From CBDCWT01 sp965223305 (GTDB lineage Bacteria > Planctomycetota > Planctomycetia > Pirellulales > Pirellulaceae), in NCBI GenBank assembly GCA_965223305.1, contig CBDCWT010000023.1, forward strand, positions 1 to 55,450: 55,450 nt of DNA, written 5' to 3'. Of this stretch, positions 1 to 9,542 are shown piece by piece. The notes under the pieces are model-generated. The model searched no databases and was not told the origin of the DNA. It saw only the letters and a program-made list of their open reading frames with translations. The position numbers and the translations under genes are program-made. Numbering within the stretch: the stretch's first letter is position 1; every line of letters begins with the position of its first letter.

Positions 1-667
1 GACACGAACATCGCCATCACGGCAATCCTGTTTCGATGCCGAACGCTTCCACGTCCGTCCCGACGAAGCGGAATGGAAACAACGCGATCACAGCAAAATA
101 CGATGCCGCGTTCAACATCGTTCGCGATCTGATTCCTAAAGTCCGCGTCCGAATGGTACGCGGCGGGGCGCGATTCACCCCGGTGCCACGTCGAGCGGCT
201 GGCGTGAGTCGTCGCACTTTACGCTGGACGAACAAGGTGAGACGTTCAGCTGCTCGCTGTACCAAATACCCGAGATCGGGTTTACGCGAGAGATATTCCG
301 CCGCACGGTCGACAATGCGGCGAAGCATGGTTGTGGTGAGGTCACCCCCTGGGATTGCGCTGGCGTCCGGCTACCTCCGTCAGGTTGACAAGTACCACGA
401 GTTTTCAACCGATTGGAACTATGACCTGGTCTACTCGTGGCAACTGGGCGCGGAGATCAAACCAGCCCTGGTACGGGGCAGAGCAGGCGCCGTGATCGAT
501 TCGCGCCCTGGAATCGGGCGAAGATTGCGATCTTCTATCCGGAGCCATTTGGCCGTTCGCCGCACTGGCCGGAACATTTCGTTGCGTACGTCCGTGGAGC
601 GCACTTGATCAAGTCACTTCCACACTTGCGCGATAGAACACAGCCTGCCGCGGATGTTCGCGAATGA
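1..667 (+). CDS. 3' part of an unidentified gene, frame-disrupted
   Basis: No single frame is open across this stretch, but protein-like segments follow one another on the plus strand in changing frames: a part around 194-350 (GWRESSHFTLDEQGE, then FTREIFRRTVDNAAKHG), a part around 354-460 (ALASGY, then YHEFSTDWNYDLVYSW) and a tail to the TGA at 665-667 (WNRAKIAIFYPEPFG, HWPEHFVAYVRG). Removing one base from a GGG near 351, an AAA near 460 and a CC near 488 joins the last three parts into one protein. The 5' end lies outside the window. I do not recognise the family; the aromatic-rich text would suit an extracellular or carbohydrate-active protein, but this is only an impression. It precedes a secreted beta-propeller-like gene on the same strand. 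Confidence 0.45.
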
Positions 668-789
668 ATCCCATCCCCCGAGTTCGATGGACCAGCCCAC
701 TTGAGAGCGACCGATGGCACCGCGGGCGGGTTAGAATCGTTTTTGAGAGTTGCCTGAATGAGAGTCTCTGCACGGCTGGAGTGAATCTG

Positions 790-3040
790 ATGTTTGTCCG
801 GTTGTTTCTCGCGTATTCAATTCTCGCCTGTGGCGGTTTTCGAAGCTGCGAATCACGCTGATGAGAAGCGTGACTTGAACGACAAAGAAGTCATACCACT
901 TCCAACCAAGGCAGATGCCGACTTGCCTCACGGCCAGCCGATCGGCGGTCGTGCGATTTGCTCCGCAGCGGGGCGGTGCGATCGAGGTGTGGCGGATCAC
1001 GCATGATCCGCCTCGTCCGCGATGATGCGAACTATCACAATACGCAGTGCTGGAGCCCGAATGGCCGCTACATCTGTTTCACGCATTACGCTGCCGGCAG
1101 AAGCCCGAATTCGGAAACGAGCGGGCCGCTGAGATTCACCTGTTCGACCTTGCCGAAGAACGAGACTTCTTGATCGACGTCGGAATCAACCCTCGCTGGG
1201 CCAACCGGAAGCCGTGGCTGTTCTACACCAAGCTCGTCTCTGCCGACGGCCCCCGCAACGGTCGGGGCGGTCATCAGATGTGGCTGGATGTCGGCACGGG
1301 GACGAAATGACGCGCATTGGCTACGGACTTGGGCCGGCCGATGGGGACTGACTGCGACGACCGCTGGCTGTACGGCATCTGGTATCCGGACCAGGGCGAG
1401 CCCGAAGGGCGGTTCGAATCGCCATCAACGAGGACTCGGACCGGGAAGTTCTACCCGGTGATTGGGGTGTCGGGTACAACTCACTCAACATGAATCCGGT
1501 TCACCCGGTGATTGTGTCTCGCGATCACAACTTCGCCAATTACTATTTCGCTACGCCCGGTACACGGGACATTCCGTTCAAGGCGCGGCACTTCTTCGAT
1601 CACGGTTTGGCGGGCGAGCCGATCAACCAGCCGTTTCCGATCATGACCGGGGCTCACTTTGCGTGGAGCGGCGATGGCGAATACTTTATTCCGGGCAACG
1701 GCCCGGTGCGCGGACGCAAGTGGGACGAGCCGCTGCCGTCCAACACCCACTTGCTGGCCAACATCAGTGTGGGGGACGTCTGCCCGTGCGGATTCGGCGG
1801 TCGCTGGATCTGCGGCAGCTCGGACGGCGGGACCGGACGGCTGCTGATTGCCGACCTGCGCAGCGGCGAAGGGCGCACCGTGATCCCCACGCACTCGTTT
1901 CTGTGCTTTCCGAGCGGGAAGGACAACTCCGGTGTCTATGACGTCGACGCCAAAGGGAGCCCCGACGGCACCAAGATCGCCTTTGTTTCGACGTACGATT
2001 TGCAGCACGGACCCGCCGCACAAATTGTGACCGGTTCGAGTTCGGATGAGATTCGCGTCGATTCCACTGAAGGCTTTCCGGAAGCAGGCAGGCTGGTCAA
2101 TCCGGCCGGATTCGGAGGCGAAGTGCTGAACTACACGAGTAAGACTCCGACCAGCTTTCAAGGCTTGACCCGAGGCCTTTATGGCACCGATGGTAAAGCG
2201 CCTTTTCGCAACGACCGAATGCTCATCCCGTTCGATTCCCTGCTGATCCCGAAGGAGCGACGGTCGCCGCAGCCGCTCCCTGCTCGTTGGATGCGCGACG
2301 TGATTCAAAACATGGATTCCCCGCTCATATGGCAGCGACAGACCGACATCTATATGGCAGTCATTCGCCAACCCGATCCACCTCACCTGCGGGTACACGA
2401 AGACCGGGTGGAGCTGATCCCCGGAGAAAATCACTGGGAGACGCGAGGGTATGAACTGCTGAGAGACGGCAAAACGATCACGGCCGACCCAATCATCCCC
2501 GGCCAGTCAACGGCCTTGCCGGGCGAAGGGACCTACACAGCAGTTGCGGTGGAATGGTCAGGCCTCCGCAGCCATCCAAGCTATCCGCTAAAAGTCGAGT
2601 CGGCTGTCAGCCTGCAAACCCTCAAAGGCAAACCCGAAGACTTCTCCTGGACGCACGACCGTTTCCTTGTCGACGGCCGCGAGGTGTCACAGCAGGACGC
2701 GCACCGTGCAGAGCGTTCCGTTCGGGAGATTGTCCATCGGCATGATGGCGTGATTCATCGAGAGTTCCTTCACCGCGCCTTGCTGGTCGAACGACACGAT
2801 CTGAACTCGGCCGGAGCGCCAATCCGGCGATTGTATTACCAGGATGGAAAGCTCACGCGACGCGAATTCCACGACCACGACGGCAAACACATCAGCACCG
2901 AACGATTCGACGCGGACGGTTACATCGTCGAATCGATTCACGGCCGCAATCGCTGGTCGTACGAGCGCGGCCAGCCGACGAAATTCACCAACGGGACAGT
3001 AGAGTACGTCCTTGACGGTGGGCGTTGGAAAGTCCGGTAA
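790..3040 (+). CDS. secreted TolB/WD40-like beta-propeller protein, N-terminal third frame-disrupted
   Basis: From 1490 to 3040 one frame is open. Upstream, the same protein continues in shifting frames back to an ATG at 790 with a signal-peptide-like start (MFVRLFLAYSILA). Segments such as WSPNGRYICFTHYA, AEIHLFDLAEERDFLIDVG and WSGDGEYFIPG, and later GSPDGTKIAFVSTYD, are typical of TolB-like/PD40 propeller blades. The C-terminal part (around 2400-3040) is a different, beta-rich region with many charged residues (RREFHDHDGKHISTERFDADG). About seven frame changes occur between 830 and 1415; most are explained by one extra base, some by two extra or one missing. Likely an exported protein that handles or senses carbohydrate breakdown products; the function is not shown by the sequence. 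The next gene (DUF1080) starts 22 bases downstream on the same strand. Confidence 0.6.
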
Positions 3041-3062
3041 CGACAAAACATGGAGCAAGCGT

Positions 3063-3818
3063 ATGGGGCTGTACCGAAGAGTCCAATTGCTGGTGACGAC
3101 TGCATTCCTCATTTGCTCGTCGTTCGCAGCACGTGCGGAACCGGACTCGAATTCGGCGAAACAGCCGCCGAACGTATTGACGGAAGAAGAGAAAGCGGCC
3201 GGCTGGAAGCTGTTGTTCGATGGCGAAACGACAGACGGCTGGCGCGGGTACAAGTCCGACACCGTGCCGCGCAGTTGGAAGGTGGAAAACGGCTCGTTGC
3301 TGTCGCGGCGCACCGAGAACGAATCCAGCGGCGACATTGTCACGATTACTCAATTCGATAACTTTGAATTGCTCGTTGACTGGAAGATGACCACGGGAGG
3401 CAACAGCGGAGTCATCTATCGCGCGACGGAGGAGCATGATCACATCTGGCAGTCCGGACCGGAGTATCAGATTCTCGACAACGCGGTTCACCTGGATGGG
3501 CTGAATCCGGCGGCTTCCGCAGGCGCCTGTTACGCGGTCTTCGCACCGGCCAAGGATGCGACTCGCCCCGTCGGTGAGTGGAATCAGGCGCGAATCGTGG
3601 CCCGCGGCAAGCACATCGAACATTGGCTCAACGGCGAGAAGCTCCTGGAATACGAGATCAACAGCAGACGGTGGAAGGCTTACGTCAAGACCAGCAAATG
3701 GTTCGAGACAGCTTACCGAAGAGGCAACTGGGGCCTGGCGGAGAAAGGTCACATCGGCCTGCAGGACTACGGCGGAGCGATCGAGTTTCGCAACATCAAG
3801 ATTCGGTCGTTGCGATAA
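3063..3818 (+). CDS. DUF1080 family secreted protein (3-keto-disaccharide hydrolase-like)
   Basis: 251 residues. The ATG at 3063 gives a clear signal peptide (MGLYRRVQLLVTTAFLICSSFAARA); the longer open frame from 3012 adds a non-signal leader and was not chosen. The mature part carries the DUF1080 hallmarks: EEEKAAGWKLLFDGETTDGWRG near the start, SGDIVTITQFDNFELLVDWK, GGNSGVIYRATEE, PVGEWNQARIVARGKHIEHWLNG and a C-terminal IGLQDYGGAIEFRNIKIR. This is a concanavalin-like jelly-roll fold; members in planctomycetes are usually exported, and some hydrolyse 3-keto-glycosides produced by Gfo/Idh oxidoreductases. Several such oxidoreductases lie 8-15 kb away on the other strand, so a joint role in sugar breakdown is plausible but inferred. 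No frameshift is seen. Confidence 0.88.
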   Translation: MGLYRRVQLLVTTAFLICSSFAARAEPDSNSAKQPPNVLTEEEKAAGWKLLFDGETTDGWRGYKSDTVPRSWKVENGSLLSRRTENESSGDIVTITQFDNFELLVDWKMTTGGNSGVIYRATEEHDHIWQSGPEYQILDNAVHLDGLNPAASAGACYAVFAPAKDATRPVGEWNQARIVARGKHIEHWLNGEKLLEYEINSRRWKAYVKTSKWFETAYRRGNWGLAEKGHIGLQDYGGAIEFRNIKIRSLR

Positions 3819-4006
3819 AGTGAATTGCTGAGGGCGAACCGACCTCGGCCGCGCTCGGATCTTACAGGAAGGTCACATCGCCCGGGGTGTGCGCATCGAC
3901 GGCGGTCGATGTGTCTTGGCCACGCGCAACCAAGAATTGGCTCGCTCTCCACGCAGCACCCAATTATTCTAGCCATTCCATCACTGACCCCACCTGGACA
4001 GTCCGC

Positions 4007-4723
4007 GTGACAACTGAATCTATTCACTTCAGAATCGCCGGCATCTGTGCAATCGCCACCGCGTTCTGCGCCGTCGCCGGGACGGCCGTCGGCGTCTCCT
4101 ACGGGCTCGGCGGACAGAATCTACCCGTTGCCACCTATGATCAACTCGCATTCCTTGCGGAAATGCGTGTGCCGTTTCTCATCCGTGAGTGGCTGTTCCT
4201 GTTGCTCGCCATCTTCGGTGTGGGCGAAGGGCTGGGGCTGTACTTCCTATTGAGGAGGTCTCCTCTCGCGATTTGGGCCCTCATCGCCTGGATGATTGGC
4301 CTGACGATCGGAATCGTCGAGGATGCGGCGGTGATCGCGGTAATCAACCAGGCGGCAAGCATCGATCCAGGCGCTTCCGACGCGGTACGTGACTGTGTGT
4401 TGGTGACAACGGCCACTGCGGTCGAATCCATCAAAGTTCAGCAATTTGTGTCCCTCCTGCTCTGCGCCACCGTGGGTTACTGTGTCTTCAGCATCGTGGG
4501 TTACCGGTCGCGAAAGCTGCCGCTCTGGCTGTACATCGTCGGCATCGTCGGAGGCGTGACGACGGGCTGCTTTGGATTCTGCAATGCCGTGCCGGGTCTC
4601 GATCATCTTGTGGCACCACTTGAGAATGGATTCGCCTTGCTGATAGTCTGGGATGCCGCGATTGGCATCTTGCTACTCTCATCAGCGAGGGACGCCACGA
4701 TGTCGGGATCTCCACCGACCTAG
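4007..4723 (+). CDS. polytopic membrane protein, possibly DUF4386-like
   Basis: The GTG at 4007 gives 238 residues beginning MTTESIHFRIAGICAIATAF; the open frame extends upstream to 3887 but that part lacks protein-like character. About six hydrophobic segments are visible: IAGICAIATAFCAVAGTAVG, EWLFLLLAIFGVGEGLGLYF, LAIWALIAWMIGLTIGIV, FVSLLLCATVGYCVFSIVG, LWLYIVGIVGGVTTGCFGF and FALLIVWDAAIGILLLS. The pattern and length resemble DUF4386-type integral membrane proteins of unknown function. The gene ends 34 bases before the stop of a convergent glycosidase gene. There is no operon partner beyond the DUF1080 gene, 188 bases upstream. Confidence 0.65.
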   Translation: MTTESIHFRIAGICAIATAFCAVAGTAVGVSYGLGGQNLPVATYDQLAFLAEMRVPFLIREWLFLLLAIFGVGEGLGLYFLLRRSPLAIWALIAWMIGLTIGIVEDAAVIAVINQAASIDPGASDAVRDCVLVTTATAVESIKVQQFVSLLLCATVGYCVFSIVGYRSRKLPLWLYIVGIVGGVTTGCFGFCNAVPGLDHLVAPLENGFALLIVWDAAIGILLLSSARDATMSGSPPT

Positions 4724-4757
4724 CGATATTCTTCGATCACTCGGATTTCGCGCGCCA

Positions 4758-6005
4758 TCAGAAGATGTTGAGGCAGCGCCGCTCACAGACTGAGCCACGG
4801 AAGGGGACGTTGGGGACTGCTCTGGTCACGTACGCTTCGTCCGGTTCCCGATCGAGCAACAACCGACTCTTGCTGTCTGGGACGCAGCGGAACAGATCCA
4901 ATTCGGAAGTCAGCATTCGCATGCTGCGAATGTGCGATTGTGCGAGTGGCGACAAACCGAGACCGTACGGCGGGCGATGAAACCGACTCGATGCCGACCC
5001 ACCGATCATGTTCCTCCAAAACCTAGCTGTTGCATGGTCATCCGATCCTTCCCATCCCTGACCCGTGTTCGCGCCGTAGATCTTGGTGTGATTGATCGGC
5101 CGCGGGCGCTCTTCCAGAGCGTGCCGAACATGCTGAAGCTTGTCCCAGTTTTCCTGCCCTTTGATCGCGCTGTTCTGTGACGCCTCGAAGAAGGTGAACG
5201 CGTCCGGATGATCGATTGATTGCAGGTGGCGTTCGTGCTGGAGGTCCGTCTGCCAGTACATCTCGCTCGTTCCGACCTGCTTTCCCTGTTTCGCGGCCTG
5301 TTGCCGAATGTATGCGGCCCAGTACCAGCCCCACTCGGGCGGGTAGAGCGGATGGATTTCGTTCGTCATGCAGTACAGCACATGGTCGAACGGCAGCGTT
5401 GATTGCAAGAGTCGATTGACGAACCGTTGCTGATGCTCCAGCACGAAGCGGTTGTCGTTCAGCTTGGGGACCGTCAAGAGGAAGTCGTGGCGTGACTTTC
5501 TGGACGACGGGTAAGCCTGTTTCAAACCGGATTGTTCCAGCGTGTAGTTCGTGTTGTTGATGGGATTCCAGGGATTCGTCGTCCACCTTGGAAAGAAGCC
5601 GTGATACGCCCAGACGTCGATCTGCACGATGATCTGACGCTCGTGCGTCAGCATCAGCATCCGGTCGAACCGTTTCCAATACTCGTCATTCCATTGGTCG
5701 AGATCGTATTTCCCGTTCGCCAGTTTCTTGAACGGCTGGACCTCGAACCCGCCATCGCTGCGCGCACTCATCACGCAGCGGATGTAGTCTCCGCCGACAC
5801 TCGCCAGCAGGTCGAGATGTTCCTCAACGTCGGGGATCTGAAACAGGTTGTCGTCTTTCGTGCCGCCCAGCAGAAGGACCGGATCGCCGCCGTACTGCCA
5901 GTAACGTGGGTTATTGGCGTAGGGCTGGATGCGATCATCATCGGCCACCACACCGAGACAGGGAAGCAGTATCGATGCGACGAGCAACAAGCCGTGGTTC
6001 TTCAT
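4758..6005 (-). CDS. secreted DUF4038-like glycosidase, probably C-terminally truncated
   Basis: 415 residues with a signal peptide (MKNHGLLLVASILLPCLGVVA). The text RIQPYANNPRYWQYGGDPVLLLGG, YIRCVMSARSDGGFEV and LYCMTNEIHPLYPPEWG matches TIM-barrel glycosidases of the DUF4038/cellulase-like clan found in planctomycetes; the Asn-Glu of MTNEIH is a likely acid/base pair. It is a paralogue of the gene at 13986-15466, with long co-linear similarity (NPRYWQY, PINHTKIYG, ARFWRNMIGGSASSRFHRP). The paralogue runs about 85 residues beyond REPNEAY with a beta-rich tail, whereas this gene switches after REPDEAY to an unrelated short end (NVPFRGSVCERRCLNIF). Either the 3' end was replaced or a frameshift hides it. 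It is the last gene of the minus-strand catabolic run, 27 bases after the lyase gene. Confidence 0.75.
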   Translation of the reverse strand: MKNHGLLLVASILLPCLGVVADDDRIQPYANNPRYWQYGGDPVLLLGGTKDDNLFQIPDVEEHLDLLASVGGDYIRCVMSARSDGGFEVQPFKKLANGKYDLDQWNDEYWKRFDRMLMLTHERQIIVQIDVWAYHGFFPRWTTNPWNPINNTNYTLEQSGLKQAYPSSRKSRHDFLLTVPKLNDNRFVLEHQQRFVNRLLQSTLPFDHVLYCMTNEIHPLYPPEWGWYWAAYIRQQAAKQGKQVGTSEMYWQTDLQHERHLQSIDHPDAFTFFEASQNSAIKGQENWDKLQHVRHALEERPRPINHTKIYGANTGQGWEGSDDHATARFWRNMIGGSASSRFHRPPYGLGLSPLAQSHIRSMRMLTSELDLFRCVPDSKSRLLLDREPDEAYVTRAVPNVPFRGSVCERRCLNIF

Positions 6006-6032
6006 GTCTTGGTCTCTGGTTGTGACGTAACA

Positions 6033-7946
6033 TCAATTGCCTGGCCACTCATCCAGCGGCCGGTCTGTGATGGATGTGGCTGAATTTCCATCTGCGATTG
6101 GCAGCAGCAGGATGCTGATCAACATCGGCTTGTCGCCATCCCCGCTGATTCTGGTCGCCAGCATTCTCGTGCCCTCGTTCTGCATTTCCTCGGCGGTTGG
6201 GGGTTTAGTCGAGACAATCTCGAAACGCGCATCGGTTGGGTTGAGGATTTCCGCCCGCAGTGTCTTGCCGTTCTGCGTGAGTGTTGCTCGGCTGCCGGTC
6301 AATTCAATCTCCGCCTCGGTCACCATGCCCCAACGGACTTCCCCGTTCACGCCGATCAACTCATCGCGTATGTGAACGGCCCGGCGGTCGATCAACTCGA
6401 TCCCGCGGCGGACAGACTTCGCCTGTCCTTTGTAGGCGTCGGTCATGTCGACGACCGCGCCAACACGCTGCGGCGTGGAGTGATACGCGATCACGTCGCA
6501 TTGCGCCTTTTTGTTCTGAAGCTGGTTGTTGATCACCAACGTGTTGTGGCCGCGGTTGTTCAGGCGGTAGTACTTCCAGCGTCCCTCGGCGTTCATATGG
6601 AAATAGCCGGGCAGGCCGTAATTCTCTTTGCCGAAGTCCAATGCCCAGCGAACGCCATCGGCATCGAGCACGAACGAGCCGACGTCCATGTTGCCGTGTT
6701 GGATGCGGTTGTCGCCCCCCTTGAAGCCGACGTACACGGCATTCGGATTGTCTCGCGCGCTGCGCATGAAGACGACGTCCTGGCGACCCTTGAAGAGTGC
6801 ATCGAGCGGCAACTCGGCGGCGGTCGGCCTCTCGGCACGCTCGTCATAGGAGATGACGACCAGTGGGAAGAACTGGTTCCTGGGCTTCAGCCCCGCTGCA
6901 AGTCCTTCAGTCAGAGACTTTCGCCCCCACCAGGCGTAGGTGGGATCGTCGAATGTGCGCGACAAGTAGAAGAAGAACGTCACCAGTCGCGCGTTGTCGC
7001 TCGATCGTGAACTGGCCCAAGCAGCGTCCGCGTAGTTGAATGACAGACCGGTCGGGCCGAATGCCTGAATGCGAAAGTCCCCGGTCTGCTTCAGCCCCGG
7101 CGACTTGTGGAGGTCGAAGTCGTGCCCCAATGCCGACCTGAGAGCAGCAATCGTCAGGCAGGTGTACGACGTGCCGTAGCCCCAGTACATCGGTCCTTCC
7201 GGATAGGCTCCGTCCGGAGCGTAGACGCTCAAGCCGTGCGGCAGGCTTCGGCGGGCGTGGGCGATGATTTCGCGGGCCAGATCCTGCTCGTCCTCCGCGA
7301 TCGCCAACGCCCCGAGTATCATGCCGCCGTTACAGACTTGATTCCAGTTGTCTGTCTTCGACGCCCAAAAGTAATCACGCTCGTAGAACGTCTTACTCGC
7401 ATTCAAGCCTTTCTCGGCAATGGCCTCTCGAATGGCTTCTCGCTCGGACGATTCCATGACGTCGTACAACCAGTCGTAGCCGATAGCCAGGGCAGTCGTC
7501 ATCTCGGCGGTTGACAGGAACTTGTTCGGAAACCAGTCCTTGAATTGCGCGACAAACAGCATTTCATTGACTGCTCCCTCTGCAAACCGCTCTTCACCAT
7601 GGAACCGATAGGCCAGCGCCAAGGACATGATGCGTTTGATGGCCAATCGGCATCGTGCCAACCGGGCTCCGTTTGACTTGCGTGCGGCAGCGTACCCGAT
7701 TGACGGTTGCCCAAGCATCTTCTGGGCTTCGGCATGATTGAGCTCGATCAGCTCTGCCAGCAGCGCGTCGCTCTTGGCCAGCGTCTCGATGCGGCGTTGA
7801 TCCTCGGCGGTGAACAACAACCGGGGATGCTCCGTCCGCAGCGTCGCCAAAACATCCGTCTCGTCCGCGCCGCTCGCCGGGAATGCGAACGCCAAACCGA
7901 ACGCCAGACCGACCGCTCCAGACAAGGAAACGATGTTTGCTCTCAT
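6033..7946 (-). CDS. heparinase II/III-like polysaccharide lyase, secreted
   Basis: 637 residues, intact. A signal peptide (SGAVGLAFGLAFAFPASGA) is followed by an alpha-helical (alpha/alpha toroid) domain including HPRLLFTAEDQRRIETLA, AIGYDWLYDVM, NWNQVCNGGMILGALAIAED and YAPDGAYPEGPMYWGYG, which are hallmarks of heparinase II/III and alginate-lyase type proteins. The C-terminal half (from about residue 400) is beta-rich and contains GDNRIQHGNMDVGSFVLDADGVRWA, typical of the Heparinase_II_III domain, with His and Tyr residues suited to beta-elimination. The predicted job is cleavage of a uronic-acid-containing polysaccharide in the periplasm or outside. The sulfatase next door and the Gfo/Idh genes fit a sulfated uronate substrate. 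It lies 90 bases downstream of the sulfatase stop codon. Confidence 0.85.
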   Translation of the reverse strand: MRANIVSLSGAVGLAFGLAFAFPASGADETDVLATLRTEHPRLLFTAEDQRRIETLAKSDALLAELIELNHAEAQKMLGQPSIGYAAARKSNGARLARCRLAIKRIMSLALAYRFHGEERFAEGAVNEMLFVAQFKDWFPNKFLSTAEMTTALAIGYDWLYDVMESSEREAIREAIAEKGLNASKTFYERDYFWASKTDNWNQVCNGGMILGALAIAEDEQDLAREIIAHARRSLPHGLSVYAPDGAYPEGPMYWGYGTSYTCLTIAALRSALGHDFDLHKSPGLKQTGDFRIQAFGPTGLSFNYADAAWASSRSSDNARLVTFFFYLSRTFDDPTYAWWGRKSLTEGLAAGLKPRNQFFPLVVISYDERAERPTAAELPLDALFKGRQDVVFMRSARDNPNAVYVGFKGGDNRIQHGNMDVGSFVLDADGVRWALDFGKENYGLPGYFHMNAEGRWKYYRLNNRGHNTLVINNQLQNKKAQCDVIAYHSTPQRVGAVVDMTDAYKGQAKSVRRGIELIDRRAVHIRDELIGVNGEVRWGMVTEAEIELTGSRATLTQNGKTLRAEILNPTDARFEIVSTKPPTAEEMQNEGTRMLATRISGDGDKPMLISILLLPIADGNSATSITDRPLDEWPGN

Positions 7947-8036
7947 GTCGGTCTCCGGTCATAAGTAAGTTGAGTGAGCACCACCGTCACGGTGACAGTT
8001 GTTGCAGATGAAGGAGGAGCCGCCGACGGACTGTGA

Positions 8037-9521
8037 CTACGGCTTCGTCCAATCGAACTCCTGCGTGAACTGGTGTCGCGGCTCGCGTGGGCCGTACGGA
8101 GCGTCGGTTTGAGGAATCCACTTGGCCAGCCGCTTGATGACGTCGGCGTGCTTGCGGTCACTGGCGACGTTATGAAACTCGTGAGGATCGGCAGAGTGGT
8201 CGTACAGTTCCTCGTCGCCGTTGGCGTAACGGATATACCGCCAACGCTCGCTCCGCACCGCATGGTTGCCGGGATGATGGGTCGTCAAGACCGGATAGTC
8301 CCACTCTTGAGACGGATCTTTCAGCAACGGAGTCAGGCTGCGTCCCTGCAACTCTCTTTTTTCCGGAAGCCCGCATAACTCGACGAGCGTTGGGAAAATG
8401 TCAATCAGCCCGACCGGGCGGGTGCAACGTGCACTGCCGTCCGGTTTCCCCGGCAGAGAGAAGATCAGCGGCACGTGGGTCGACTCTTCCCACAGCGACC
8501 GTTTCTCCCAGTGCATCTTCTCACCAACGTGGAAACCGTGGTCCGACCAGAGGACGATGATCGTGTTGTTCGCAAAGGGGCTCTCGTCCAGCGCATCGAG
8601 GAGCCGGCCGACGCAATGGTCGGTGAAGGTCGCGCAGGCCAGATAGGAAGCGACCGCCTTGTGCCACAGTCCGCGCCGCGTGATGTTGTGGTGACTCATC
8701 GGCGTCGTGTCGAAGTAGCGCGTGAACTTGCGGCCCATCGGCGGCAAGTCATCCAGATCTCCCGGCAGCGTGGCGGGCAAACGAGTCGTGGCCAACGGGT
8801 ATCGCTCGTAGAACTCCGGCGGAGTGAACAGCGGCAAATGCGGCGTGTGCAGTCCGACCGCCAAAAAGAACGGCTCGTTGCGGTTGCTCTTCAGTCGCTC
8901 GACGGCCCAATCGGTGACCCGCATGTCGTTCATCTCTTCGGGCTTCACCGGAACCGGTCCGAAGTCGAAGATGCTCGGAGTCGGCAGGCCGCTGACTCCC
9001 TCCGGACCGACGCGCTTGCTCAGGGAACTCCAGCCGAAGCGCACGCCCCACTCATCCCACGCCGGTTCGAGTTGATCCTGGCGGTGAAAGATCTTGCCGG
9101 CTCCCATCGTGTGGTAGCCATGTTGACGAAAGTACTGGGGAAGCGTGACCGCATTCTTGACCAGCCGTGACTTGCGCCACCGCTGCTCGACGGTGTAGAC
9201 GCCGTTGCGGTGCGGAAACGTGCCGGTGAGCAGACTGGTTCGCGACGGCTGACAGATCGGCGCCTGGCAGTGCGCGTTGCTGAACAGCACACCGCGCCGG
9301 GCCAGCCGATCCATGTTGGGGGTTTTGACCTGCGGATGACCGCCCAGGCAACCGACCCAGTCGTTCAAATCGTCGATGGCGATGAACAGGACGTTGGGCC
9401 GTTCGTCTATCGCGGCCGTCGTGCGTGATGCCAGTGCAATCAACGCGACAACGACCGCCACGGCGCTGATCGGATGCGGCAGGCGATTTGTATCGGGACT
9501 CGTCATCGTTCTGGCTCGCAT
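8037..9521 (-). CDS. sulfatase, iduronate-2-sulfatase-like (type I, formylglycine)
   Basis: 494 residues, intact. N-terminal signal sequence, then RPNVLFIAIDDLNDWVG with the metal-binding Asp pair (residues 50-51) and the signature C-Q-P-S-R-T-S-L-L-T-G, with Cys90 as the residue converted to formylglycine by a sulfatase-maturing enzyme not present here. TPNMDRLARRG, GAGKIFHRQDQ, HTPHLPLFTPPEF, VLWSDHGFHVGEKMHWEKRSLWEES and a C-terminal ERWRYIRYANGDEELYDHSADPHE-type ending are as in iduronate-2-sulfatase-like members of family S1. It probably removes sulfate from a sulfated polysaccharide in the periplasm. The upstream gene ends 21 bases before its start, so the two are probably co-transcribed. 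A second ATG at 9506 would also keep the signal peptide. Confidence 0.92.
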   Translation of the reverse strand: MRARTMTSPDTNRLPHPISAVAVVVALIALASRTTAAIDERPNVLFIAIDDLNDWVGCLGGHPQVKTPNMDRLARRGVLFSNAHCQAPICQPSRTSLLTGTFPHRNGVYTVEQRWRKSRLVKNAVTLPQYFRQHGYHTMGAGKIFHRQDQLEPAWDEWGVRFGWSSLSKRVGPEGVSGLPTPSIFDFGPVPVKPEEMNDMRVTDWAVERLKSNRNEPFFLAVGLHTPHLPLFTPPEFYERYPLATTRLPATLPGDLDDLPPMGRKFTRYFDTTPMSHHNITRRGLWHKAVASYLACATFTDHCVGRLLDALDESPFANNTIIVLWSDHGFHVGEKMHWEKRSLWEESTHVPLIFSLPGKPDGSARCTRPVGLIDIFPTLVELCGLPEKRELQGRSLTPLLKDPSQEWDYPVLTTHHPGNHAVRSERWRYIRYANGDEELYDHSADPHEFHNVASDRKHADVIKRLAKWIPQTDAPYGPREPRHQFTQEFDWTKP

Positions 9522-9542
9522 TCGATCAGTCTCGGGGCCGCA

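Noticed and set aside
36..608. 190-residue plus-strand ORF as an intact gene
   Set aside because: Only parts of it look like protein; the better text lies in three frames joined by single-base shifts.
1481..2434. 317-residue minus-strand ORF opposite the propeller-like gene
   Set aside because: It has no recognisable motif and the opposite strand gives clear beta-propeller text; an antisense shadow in GC-rich DNA.
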